A stretch of DNA of 64,000 nucleotides, taken from positions 1 through 64,000 of the forward strand of contig JAFULN010000009.1 of NCBI GenBank assembly GCA_017473335.1, read 5' to 3'. This document shows positions 6,686 through 16,800 of this stretch, in pieces. Source of the DNA: Erysipelotrichaceae bacterium (GTDB lineage Bacteria; Bacillota_I; Bacilli_A; Erysipelotrichales; Erysipelotrichaceae). Under the pieces are notes generated by a model. That model made no database searches, was not told the DNA's origin, and was given only the letters and a program-made list of their open reading frames with translations. Numbering within the stretch: the first letter of the stretch is position 1; each line of letters starts with the position of its first letter. The translations under genes and the position numbers were made by a program.

Positions 6686-6755
6686 CTTGAACCTGCACGC
6701 TTTTAAGGGCATATGAACCTGAATCATACGTGTCTGCCAATTTCACCACATCCGC
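6669..6755 (-). tRNA. tRNA-Leu (anticodon CAG)
   Basis: 87 bases. Acceptor GCGGATG pairs with CATCCGC; encoded CCA at 6669-6671; the D-loop has GGCAGAC typical of tRNA-Leu; anticodon stem GTATGA/TCATAT with loop TTCAGGT; GGTTCAAGTCC T-loop; long variable arm. It is the integration target of the CRESS-Rep element. Confidence 0.93.
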
Positions 6756-6982
6756 ATTTGATGTTGCTTATATATTAAACAACATTTCATAATAGAAATC
6801 AAGAACTTTTTTCATAAATTTATACTTTTTTACATTTTTCACTTAAAAAACATGTTTTTTCTATTTTAAATGACAACATAATCTTTTATCTTAGTATCAA
6901 CGTAATTTATTTCATTAGGTTGCTTGAAGTTTTTTGATAGTGAGGTATATTTAACTTGTAAGAAGTAGAAAGGATGCGTAAG

Positions 6983-9277
6983 ATGAATTGGAATATTTTA
7001 GGAATTGAACCCACAAAAGATAAACAAGCAATTACAGCTGCATATCGTGCACAATTGAAACATGTCAATCCAGAAGATAAACCCGAAGAGTTCAAAGCTC
7101 TTCGTGCAGCTTATGAAGAAGCATTAAAGCTGGCAGAAGAAACTGAAACAACAGATATTCACCCTGTAGCACAGTGGATGAATCAAGTTACTGCTCTTTA
7201 TCATGATTTTGCACGACGCATTCAGCCAGAACACTGGCAAGAGCTGTTAAAAAATCCGATTTGTACTGCTCTGGATACTCGTCCACTGATTGAAGAAGCC
7301 CTGTTAAATTTCTTAACACGTGACTTCTATATACCTCAATCTGTTTGGAAAGTACTCAACAATACATTCTCTTGGGTAGAAAGAAAAGAAGAACTCTATG
7401 AATCTTATGCTAGAGATTTTGTAGATTATGCTGTAGTCAATGGGACACTCTATTCTGAAAATCTGCCTTATCATTTATTTAAACCTGGAATCAGCAGTCA
7501 AGACTGTGATAAATACAGAAGAATCTATTATCAGGCTTCTCAAAGCAATCCAAATGAAATGTTAGATCTATTGGAGAAATTAAATCAACTCTCTGAAAAA
7601 CATCCATATGGTGAACTTTTAGCCTATCATCTGATGCTGGAAAACGGGGATACAAATGGAATCGCAGGCATTCAAAAACTTGCAGAAAGTTTTCCGCAGG
7701 ACATCAAACTGCAGTTAGAGTGGGCTGCACAATGTTTACAGCTAGAAAACTTGGCTGAAGCAGAACTAATTCTTCGTCATGTTCTTAAAATCAATCCTGA
7801 TATAGCACAGGCAAAACACATGCTGGCAAACTGTTTAGCCAGTCAGGGACAATACGAAGAAGCTAAAAAACTGATATTCCAGTTAATGGATGCTGCAGGC
7901 GGAGATAACAAACGCATTTATGAGCTAAATCAAACGCTTCAGCAGTGGAATCAGCATTTAATTCAACAATACGAAACAGAACTTCAATCAGATTCCGAAA
8001 ACAATACCATCAAAAAACAGCTGGCTTGGTGCTATCTGCAAAATGGACGCAGTCAAGATGCACTTCAGCTGTGTCAAACCATCTCATCAGAGGATGAAGA
8101 TCCATATGATTATCACAATCTCTACGCAAAAGCACTGTATGCTACCAATGATTTTTCAGGTGCACTTTTTCAGCTGAAAAAAACAGAAGACATTCTACGT
8201 TCTATGGAATCTGGTGGTTCAGAGCAAGCTGAATCACGCATCAGTTCATTGCCTGAAAAACTTCAAATGCAGGGCAGCTGTCTCATTCAGTTACAGCGCA
8301 TGGAAGAAGCCATCCAAAAATATGAACAAGCACTTGAATTAGCACCAGAAAATCCTGAAGTACTCACTCACATGGGACATCTATTTGTGCATATCGGTAA
8401 TCATCAGCGTGCTTTTGAAATCTTCAAAAAACTGACAAATGTTTTACCTGGATCTTATCATGGCTATTATCTGCTTTCTCAGACACTCTATGATTTAGGT
8501 CAGGATAGAGATGCTTTTGAAGCTATCAATCGTGCCCTTGAACTGGAAGGCTCAGATTTGAATGTTTACCTGTTAAAAATACGTATCCTTGTGCGCAATC
8601 ATGCATGGGAAGGTGCACGCAGCATCATTGATTTCCTGCATCAAAATGGCATTACTGAAGAAATCAATACTCTGTGGTTAGAAGCACAGCTTTTCGAGTT
8701 GGGAGAAAACAAAAAAGAAAAGGCTCTTGAACTATATCGAATTGTTGCATCACGTATTGAACAGGGTGAATATCTGCAAGAAGCTTCTAATCTATATTAT
8801 CGTTTGCTGTGCCTAGAAGCAGAACATTTAGATGCGAATAAAAGCGAAGACCGTGCAAAGATGCTGGAGCTCGCCAATAAAGGTCTAGCTCATAATGAAA
8901 ATGACTTCTCTTGTCTTGACTACAAAGCTTGGCTGTTAAAACGTGGCGGTAAAAGAGATGAAGCATTAGAACTTTATCATCGTCTTGAAGCTATCCCACG
9001 CCGTTCATTGTACATAGAATCAGAACTTGCACAGCTTTATTATCAAAATCTAAGTCGCGATGCTGATAAAGCACTCCATTACTATCAAATATTACTAGAA
9101 AATGAAGAAAAGCCTGTCTATCTGTTCTATGCTGGTACATGCTGCAGATATCTGGATAAATACAATGATGGTGAACAGTACTTCCTTCGTCTTCAAGAAC
9201 TTGAACCTGAAGATGTAGATGGCTACAATGGCATGTCTTTCCTTTATGAAAAAATGAAGCGTTATGAAGACGCATAA
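6983..9277 (+). CDS. J-like/TPR protein, N-terminal part (in-frame stop)
   Basis: The ATG at 6983 is chosen over 6974 because AAAGGA is properly spaced only for it. Residues 1-50 look like a J-domain (MNWNILGIEPTKDKQAITAAY) but the catalytic HPD tripeptide is replaced by NPE (29-31). The rest is a long array of tetratricopeptide-like repeats (e.g. EEAIQKYEQALELAPENPEV). The frame ends at TAA 9275-9277, yet the same frame continues open through 10129 with TPR-like sequence, so one substitution has split a gene of about 1,049 codons. The downstream Hsp70 gene suggests a co-chaperone role. It may be a pseudogene or a sequence error. Confidence 0.75.
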   Translation: MNWNILGIEPTKDKQAITAAYRAQLKHVNPEDKPEEFKALRAAYEEALKLAEETETTDIHPVAQWMNQVTALYHDFARRIQPEHWQELLKNPICTALDTRPLIEEALLNFLTRDFYIPQSVWKVLNNTFSWVERKEELYESYARDFVDYAVVNGTLYSENLPYHLFKPGISSQDCDKYRRIYYQASQSNPNEMLDLLEKLNQLSEKHPYGELLAYHLMLENGDTNGIAGIQKLAESFPQDIKLQLEWAAQCLQLENLAEAELILRHVLKINPDIAQAKHMLANCLASQGQYEEAKKLIFQLMDAAGGDNKRIYELNQTLQQWNQHLIQQYETELQSDSENNTIKKQLAWCYLQNGRSQDALQLCQTISSEDEDPYDYHNLYAKALYATNDFSGALFQLKKTEDILRSMESGGSEQAESRISSLPEKLQMQGSCLIQLQRMEEAIQKYEQALELAPENPEVLTHMGHLFVHIGNHQRAFEIFKKLTNVLPGSYHGYYLLSQTLYDLGQDRDAFEAINRALELEGSDLNVYLLKIRILVRNHAWEGARSIIDFLHQNGITEEINTLWLEAQLFELGENKKEKALELYRIVASRIEQGEYLQEASNLYYRLLCLEAEHLDANKSEDRAKMLELANKGLAHNENDFSCLDYKAWLLKRGGKRDEALELYHRLEAIPRRSLYIESELAQLYYQNLSRDADKALHYYQILLENEEKPVYLFYAGTCCRYLDKYNDGEQYFLRLQELEPEDVDGYNGMSFLYEKMKRYEDA

Positions 9278-10129
9278 ATTCAGATCAACAAAGTCATTGA
9301 ACTAATTCAAAGCTGGGAAGGAAATCAATCTAAGTTCTATTATCATAAATCTCGATTATTACGTCGTCTTAATCGACCAATGGATGCAATTCATACGATT
9401 GATGAACTCACTGAAAAGTACGGAAATGATGATGTTTATCAGGAAAAATTTGAAATCTATTGTCAATTTGGTCTTTGGGATGATGCAGCTGAGCTGTTAG
9501 CTCAATGGAAGAAAAGCGGTTCTAAAAAGGCAAGACAGGCTGCTGCTGAACTTGATTTAAAACTGTACACCGGAAAAATCGATGAAGCTCACGCAGAGAT
9601 GATGACTTCATCAAAAAAACTAAACGCAAATGATTATGAACGATTAGATTTATTAATCAATGAACTGTATGGTAAAGAAGAACCTCAGATGACAATATGG
9701 TTAAAAAGAGCTGCATCACGTCAGGATAAAACCCATGAACTTATGAATATGGCACAAGTACAGTGGTGGAATGAACACTATGACAAAGCCCGTGAATATG
9801 CTCAACAAGCCCTGATACAAATTGACAAGCTGCTTCCAGACAAGAAGAAGACTGAAGCTTTGTATCGTGGACGCCGTGCACTGTGTCTGGCAATTCTAGG
9901 ACGTTTTGAAGAAGCAGTAAAGGAACTTGAAATTGTCCGCAAACTACCTCTATGTGAACACTGCAATTACTGCAGCTGTAAAGATGCAGATATTTTTGAA
10001 GCCAACATGGAAGAAATCCGCGGAAATTGGAAAAACGCACTCAGCCTTCATACACAAGGCGCAAAACAATGGCCAGATGACTTGGACTTTGTATCTGGTG
10101 CACGCCGCATGAAAAGAAAGGAGCTCTAA
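9278..10129 (+). pseudogene. J-like/TPR protein, C-terminal part after the stop
   Basis: Codons 9278-10129 stay in frame with the upstream part and continue the helical repeats, including a Cys-rich stretch (CEHCNYCSCKD). The first ATG (9380) has no ribosome binding site, so separate translation is unlikely. The stop TAA at 10127-10129 is followed one base later by the ATG of the Hsp70 gene, so the two were translationally coupled in the intact operon. Confidence 0.7.
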
Positions 10130-10130
10130 G

Positions 10131-11834
10131 ATGATCATTGGTATTGATTTAGGAACCACCAACAGTCTAGCTGCCTGCTTCAAAGATGGAAATGTTGAAA
10201 TCATTCCAAATCGATTAGGAAAAAAACTGACTCCTTCCATCGTTAGCATTGATGAAGACGGCACTGTTTATGTCGGTGAAACCGCAAAAGAAAGAGCTAT
10301 GCTGCATCCTTTGGAATCTGCTCGAGTCTTTAAGCGCAGCATGGGAACCAACAAAGAGTTTCAGCTAGGAAATCAGACATTTACTGCTGAAGAACTATCT
10401 AGTTTGGTACTGCGCAGTCTAAAAGAAGATGCAGAAGCTTATTTAAATGAAGAAGTTACAGAAGCAATTATTAGTGTTCCTGCTTATTTTAATGACCTTC
10501 AGCGAAAGACAACAAAACAAGCAGGTGAACTTGCTGGTTTAAAAGTCAGCCGTATTATCAACGAACCAACTGCTGCAGCCCTTGCTTATGGCATGCACCA
10601 GCAAGCCAAAGACTCTCGTTATTTAGTTTTCGATTTAGGCGGAGGTACTTTTGATGTATCTATCCTAGAGCTTTATGGTTCTATTATGGAAGTTCACGCA
10701 ATCGCTGGTGATAACTTCATCGGTGGAGAAGACTTCACGGCTTTATTGTGTTCCATGTTTTTTGAACATACACAAATCGCACCGGAATCATTAGATCTGA
10801 GAACTCTTCATGAAGTAATCAAAACTGCAGAAGCATGCAAATGTGCTTTTTCAGATCAGCATGAAATCACCATGAGCTGCACCATCCACAATCAAACTTA
10901 CAAGATGAATTTAACTTTAGAAGAATATGAAGATGCATGTGCTCCATTACTAGAAAAACTGCGTCGACCTATTGAAAGAAGCTTAAAAGATGCTCATCTT
11001 GGACTCAGTGATATTGATCAGATTGTGTTAGTCGGTGGTGCAACACGTCTTCCAATCGTGCAGCGATTTGTAGAACGACTGTTTAACCGCACACCTGAAA
11101 AGCTCGTCGATCCTGATTATGCCGTGGTGTTAGGTGCTGCAATTCAATGTGGTATGAAAGAACGTCAAAAAGAAATTCAGGAAATCATCTTAACTGATGT
11201 ATGTCCATATACGCTAGGGACAGAAGTTGTGGTCAATAACGGTTTCTTTGAAGAACGTGGTCACTATCTGCCAATCATTGAAAGAAACACTGTCATACCC
11301 GTCAGCAGAACTCAAACTGTCTATACGGCATATGACAATCAGACGCAAGTGAACATTAAAGTTCTTCAAGGTGAAAGCAGAATGGCTCATCACAATCTCT
11401 ATTTAGGGGAAGTAGAAGTACCTGTACCTGCTGGCCCAAAAGGAAAAGAAGCTATCAGTATCACTTATACCTATGACATCAACTCTTTGCTTGAAGTTGA
11501 AGTCTTTGTCCATTCTACAGGCGTACGTAAAATCATAATGATTCAAAACGAAATTACACGCATCAGTGATGAAGAAGCAAAAGAACGAATGAAAAAACTT
11601 CAATATCTGAAACAAAATCCACGATTTGACGAAGTCAATCGATTGCAGATTTTACGTGGTGAACGTCTGTATGAAGAAATCCCTGAAATGCGTAATGAAA
11701 TCGACAACGCTATGATGAACTTTGAACAAGCTCTTTTAAAACAGGATCGTTTAAAAATCGAACAGTCACGCAAACAGCTCACAAAATTATTAGATAAAAT
11801 AGAATTTCATCTCAATCAAGATCATCAGCTGTAA
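10131..11834 (+). CDS. hscC: HscC-type Hsp70 chaperone
   Basis: 567 residues, shorter than DnaK (~610). ATPase motifs: IGIDLGTTNS (3-12), VPAYFND (116-122), INEPTAAALAYG (143-154), VFDLGGGTFD (166-175), VLVGGATRLP (~302). The substrate-binding beta domain is present, the lid is short and there is no EEVD-like tail, as in the HscC subfamily. RBS AAAGGAG lies inside the preceding gene. It pairs with the adjacent J-like/TPR gene, forming a specialised chaperone module separate from dnaK-dnaJ-grpE. Clients are unknown. Confidence 0.88.
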   Translation: MIIGIDLGTTNSLAACFKDGNVEIIPNRLGKKLTPSIVSIDEDGTVYVGETAKERAMLHPLESARVFKRSMGTNKEFQLGNQTFTAEELSSLVLRSLKEDAEAYLNEEVTEAIISVPAYFNDLQRKTTKQAGELAGLKVSRIINEPTAAALAYGMHQQAKDSRYLVFDLGGGTFDVSILELYGSIMEVHAIAGDNFIGGEDFTALLCSMFFEHTQIAPESLDLRTLHEVIKTAEACKCAFSDQHEITMSCTIHNQTYKMNLTLEEYEDACAPLLEKLRRPIERSLKDAHLGLSDIDQIVLVGGATRLPIVQRFVERLFNRTPEKLVDPDYAVVLGAAIQCGMKERQKEIQEIILTDVCPYTLGTEVVVNNGFFEERGHYLPIIERNTVIPVSRTQTVYTAYDNQTQVNIKVLQGESRMAHHNLYLGEVEVPVPAGPKGKEAISITYTYDINSLLEVEVFVHSTGVRKIIMIQNEITRISDEEAKERMKKLQYLKQNPRFDEVNRLQILRGERLYEEIPEMRNEIDNAMMNFEQALLKQDRLKIEQSRKQLTKLLDKIEFHLNQDHQL

Positions 11835-11849
11835 AAATCATATAAATAA

Positions 11850-11866
11850 AAACGGGATTATTTCCT
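11850..11866. other. Half of a terminator hairpin cut by an IS
   Basis: AAACGGGATTATTTCC matches the left 16 bases of the hairpin at 28937-28957. The right arm is missing because an IS4-type end begins here. This was probably the terminator of the hscC operon. Confidence 0.5.
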
Positions 11867-11900
11867 CAATGTCATTAAGTTAAGAATAGGGTTTTTATGA

Positions 11901-11936
11901 AACAGTACAAACTTATGTGTTTGTACTGTTTTTTTC
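11901..11936 (+). terminator. Terminator inside the IS left end
   Basis: AACAGTACAAAC (11901-11912) and GTTTGTACTGTT (11919-11930) form a perfect 12-bp stem followed by T's. It would block read-through into the transposase gene. The second IS copy has a terminator at the same place. Confidence 0.85.
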
Positions 11937-12078
11937 TTGACAAAATATGAAAAATCGGGCGTGGAGCTATGCTCCACGCAATCTGAAAGGAAGTGTAGGA
12001 GGAAATGATTCATGATATATCACACTTTCTTTATTTTTTCATTTTTCGTCTTTTCATCGTTTTTTGGGGTGATTCTCT

Positions 12079-13418
12079 ATGAGTTGTCATTCTCAGGATA
12101 TTCTTTTTAGTTTGAATTCAATCATTGATTCTTTACCTCAACGCCCTGAATTTAATTCTCTCATTTATGACCCAAAGAAGAATTTTTTCAGAGAATCTAA
12201 ATTCGGCTTTTCCAATATTATCTACTTTCTTTTTTCTGCTGGTCCTTCAGCTTTGAAAAATGAACTCAAATCTTATTCTCTGGCTACGGAATCAACAGTA
12301 ACTCCCAGTGTTGTTGTTCAATCCAGATCCAAAATCAAACCTGCTTTATTCCGATTTATCTTTGATCAGTTCAATCAAAAGTATCCATGTAATAATACTT
12401 ATAAGGGATATCAGTTGATAGCTGTTGATGGAAGTAAATCAAATATTCCTTATAATTCTAAAGATCGTTCTTCTGTTCATCTTGGAAAATCTAAAGCTAA
12501 TGGTGAAACAGGAAAAGGATATAATCAAGTCCATTTAAGTACATCTTTTGATATTCTTAATAATCGTTATCTCGACTGCATTATTAAAGATATCACTTTA
12601 TATAATGAAATCTTGGAGATTAATGAATTAGTTGAGCGATATTCTGGACCACCTGCCATTTTTATCGCAGACAGAGGATATGAAAGTTAAAATCTCATTG
12701 AATATTTGCGTAAAAAAACGAAATTTATATTGCGCGTAAAAGACATAGACTCTTGTACAACTGGACTCATGAAAGGACTCATATTCCCAAACGATGAATT
12801 TGACGTGGATTATCGGCTGATTTTCACAAATCACAATCGCAAAGAATACCAGCAGCAGAAGTCTCTTTATAAAATCATCCAAAAAAGTCAATGCTTTGAT
12901 TTTCTTGATGATCAAAAACATTTCTATGAAACTACTTGGAGAATCGTGATATTTAAACTTGAAGACAGTTACGAGATAATTGTCACCAATCTTAGTAGAA
13001 ATGAATTTGACAGTTCTGAAATCAAGTATCTGTACAATCTTAGATGGAAAACTGAAACTGCCTATCGTTATTTAAAACACGATATCAATCTCACTCATTT
13101 TATTAGCCGTAAAAAGCCTTTATCCATCAAGAAATCTGGGTGAAATTAACCCTTTATAATCTTAGTTCTCTCATTACAAATCTTTTAGAAGATACAAGGA
13201 AAGAGAAAAAGAAGAAAAAATACATTCATAAAATCAATTTTTCCAATGCAGCACATTTAATTACTAATTCTATCAAACTGATAAAAAGAAAAGGCGGAAT
13301 ACCGCCTGATCTGGACGCATAGATAATCAAAGATACTTCTCCTGTTAGAGAAGGCAGAAGGTATAAGCGAATCCCACATTCACAAACCTATTCTGCATCT
13401 AATTATCGTGCTTATTAA
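12079..13418 (+). pseudogene. IS4-type transposase, broken
   Basis: DDE transposase: first Asp in AVDGSKSNIP, second in FIADRGYES, and the R-E-K signature in LRWKTETAYRYLKHD. An in-frame TAA at 12688-12690, right after the second Asp, is followed by the same frame. A frameshift lies near 13140 and another near 13320, with the C-terminal sequence IPHSQTYSASNYRAY running to a stop at 13416-13418. RBS TGGGGTGA. Not functional as a single protein. Confidence 0.85.
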
Positions 13419-13579
13419 ACATCTATATTATACATCATGAAAATTGACTTTTGGTTCAAAAGTTCCTTTTGTCGTAGTGATGAAGATAAATTCTAACAAA
13501 AAAGAAGCAGTCTATCATGATAAGTGATTCTTACTTGCATTACTGCTTCTCTATTTCCACCTTTAACTAAATGACATTG

Positions 13580-13746
13580 TTGTTTCAAGGCCTTTTTATT
13601 GTTACCGATATAGTTGTTTATAGTGCTATTTTTTATTACCTTTTGAGTTATTGTCTAACAATAGCTGTTGAATGACAACTCATTCGGTAATGATAAATTT
13701 TAATGCCTGTTTTCCTTCATTCATTATACCCCTCATCCTCAAAAAA
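13580..13746. other. AT-rich gap between IS and surface-protein terminator
   Basis: No gene or RNA recognised. It contains a short imperfect palindromic stretch (TTGTCTAACAATAGCTGTTG). Confidence 0.4.
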
Positions 13747-13792
13747 AGGCTGTGACGCCTAGAGAGTTTGGTTTCTCTATTTGTCACAGCCT
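13747..13792 (-). terminator. Terminator of the giant surface-protein gene
   Basis: AGGCTGTGAC and GTCACAGCCT arms with an inner AGAGA/TCTCT stem. On the minus strand the hairpin is followed by a seven-T run. Confidence 0.85.
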
Positions 13793-13813
13793 CTTAATTT
13801 AAAACACTGTGTT

Positions 13814-16800
13814 CTATGAAGATTTCTTTTTCTTGTTCAATACAATAATCATTGCCGCAAGTGATGCAACCATTAGTCCCATCCAGCCAAACAAGTTAGA
13901 ATCATCTGATGTGTTTGGAGTATCTGGAATTACTGGAGCATTTGCAATCACAAATTCACAGTTTGCAGTATATTCTTCATCAAGAAGTTCATATACCACT
14001 GTCAATGTATGTGTTCCAACACTCAAGGTTTTCAGATAGCTTGACTTCAATGTGATGATTGTGCTTCCAGAAACTGCTGTATAGTGTTCTGGATCAATCA
14101 TTTCTCCATCTACTTTGACTGCATTGAACAGTCTGAACAATCCGTTGGCAGTAAACTTAAGGTCACTTGAAGTTCCCACTGTATACTTTCCATTGTGACC
14201 CTCAATGATCTGATAAGAAGTGATGGATTCAATCAGTTGTTTTACATCTTCTTCGACCATATTGCCTAGAAGCTCTTTCTGACGATCATCCAATGCTTCA
14301 TATCTTTCTACAACATCAATAATTTCATCAATCACTGCTTCATGATCAGGAAGCGTTGACTTATCTTGGATACTTTCGACCATTTCGACTGCACGATTGA
14401 CACCTTCATTCACTTTATTTGTTTCTGAGATATCTTCAATGATTGAATTGACACGATTCAATTCTTCCTGTGCAGTCTGCTTTTCAGCTTCAGTATAGTT
14501 TTCGTTGTTTTCATCTACAATCTCTTTCAAATCTTCGACTGCCTTTTCAAGATCTTCTTTGTCCGTAATCAGATAATTCTCAGCAGTTGTATCCTCTGCA
14601 GACTTCAAAGCTTCATCAAACGCTTCACTGTTTTCTTCGATTTCTTTCAGAAGAGTTTCTGCTTCTGCTTTTGTTTCTTCAAGTACTTTTCGCTGTTCTT
14701 CTGTCAGATTGTCTGTTTCAAGAAGTTTATCGATAGATTCAACATTAGCTTCGATGGCTTCCTTTTCAGCTGAAGTGATATCTGCTTCTGTTTTTTCTTT
14801 GTATCCTTCTTGTGAAACTGCTGTTTCTACTGCCTCTTTCGTTTCTTCGATGACTTTTTCAAGTTCTTCAATCTGATCAAGCTTCTGCTGAGCTGCTTCT
14901 TTTTCTTCTTCTGTGTAGTTATCGCTATTTACGATATCTTCCAGTTTTTCTTTTGCTTCAGCGAGTTCTTCTGCATCATCTGCAGTGACTTCTTCTGCAT
15001 CAATTTCTGGCATAGAATCCTTAGCTTCTTCCAGTGCTGCTTTGTTATCATCAATCTGCTGCGCTAGTTCCTTTGCGCCTTCAAGAGCATCTTCTAATGT
15101 AGCTTTCTGCTCTTCAGAAAGGTTTGTATCCTCCAGTTTAGATGTAAGTTCAGCAATCAACTGATCAACTACTTCCTCATCTGTAGATTTCACAGTGTTC
15201 TGATCATAGGCTGCAAGTGTATCTTCTAGCGCTTTGACCTCTGCTGCTGTGTCTTCCACAACTTTCTGCAGTTCATCGATGCTGTTCTGTGCATCTTTCA
15301 GCAGCTGCTTTTCTTCTTCTGCTGCATATGTTGTATCTATTGCATCCAATACTGCTTCAACTTCTGCAAGCGCCTCAGAATCATCAGCTGTTACATCTTC
15401 TTTTGTCAGATCTTTGATTGTTTCTGTCAATGAACTGATTGGTTTCATGAAGACAGTCACGGTTGCACTGTTACCAGCTTTGTCTGTTGCGACAACGACA
15501 TATTCCTGGTCTACATTACCATCAAGAATCTGTCTTGAGGCGGTTGCTCCATTGATAAAATATCTGAACAGATGTGCATCCGTAGCACTGAAGCTCTGTG
15601 TTGTGTAGTATGTTGCACCATCCGTGATACCTGTGATCACAGGAGCAGCAAAGTCATAAACTGCACCATCTGTCGACAGATATGTTACATTACCTGCCTT
15701 ATCTGTGATACGTACAAAGTACACAAACTGTTTTGCATCTTCTGCTGTAACTGCAACACCACCACTAGGCATCATAGTCCAATCTGTGATTGCCTTGATT
15801 TCACTTTCTGTCAGTGCCTGATCTGCGAATGAATATTCTACACTATCAACACCAGAAAGCACATCTTCAGCTTCTGCTTTGACTGTAACTTCCGCCTTGA
15901 AGAACAGATTGAAAGAAATTGTATTCAGCAATTCTTCCCAGATGTTTCTTTCGTCAAAATAGACTTTGCCAACAGGTGCAATCGTATCGCTAACAGTTAC
16001 AATTGCTGTTCCATTTCCAGACATATAGTTTTGTGTATCATCAGGCACAAAAGTGAATTGGACTTCATTATTGCCCCATACTAAAGATTCTGTGCTTGTC
16101 ACAGCAAATTCCCCTGTCAGTGCATTGCCATCCACACCTTTTGCACCTTCAATTTGAACGTCTATCAATTCCGTACTGTTGTCTACAATCGATGCAGTCA
16201 CACTACTTAGATCAGGTGCTGCCTTTGTAATTGTAAATTTGGATTCAGTATCAAGTGTTATTGTATAGTTAGGATTTGACAGTGTACCAATTGTGAAGTC
16301 ATATTCGCCCACACCTTCACCATCAATACGTCCAAGTTTTCCAGTCAGTTTGTCATTTCCATACAACTGGCCTTCTATGATTTCATAATCAAACTCAGGA
16401 TCTGTCGAGCCAAAAACTTTTGCCTGTTCTGTTTTTGGCTTTACTGTAATTGATGCAGGTTTGATCGACCATGTGGTAGTGAATGTATCCTTCACCATAT
16501 AGTTAAACGCATCTGCTCCACCCAAACCAATACCTGTAATCGTTACTATCTTATTTTCGCCAACATTAGCGTCTTCAAAATATGCTGTGTAATCATCAAT
16601 GATCAATTTAACATCATCTCCAACGACAAGATTTTCGCCTCCACTTGCAAGCTTGATAGGCAATTCCATTGTTCCATTATAAGGTTTAGGATTTGGGGCA
16701 AAAAAACTGAATATTGGAGTAAGTTCTCTTTGTTCAATCTCAAACACCGCTTCTGCCTTTGCATCATTGATTGTTATTGCAGCTGTATATACTCCTGCTT

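Larger units (their letters stand above)
11867..13579 (+). mobile_element. Decayed IS4-type insertion sequence, copy 1
   Basis: Left inverted repeat CAATGTCATTAAGTTAAGA (11867-11885); right end at 13561-13579 is its near-perfect reverse complement. A strong terminator follows the left end, then the transposase frame, then a hairpin (AGAAGCAGT...ACTGCTTCT, about 13504-13552). No clear target duplication is seen. A second copy of the left end occurs at 24642. Confidence 0.85.
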
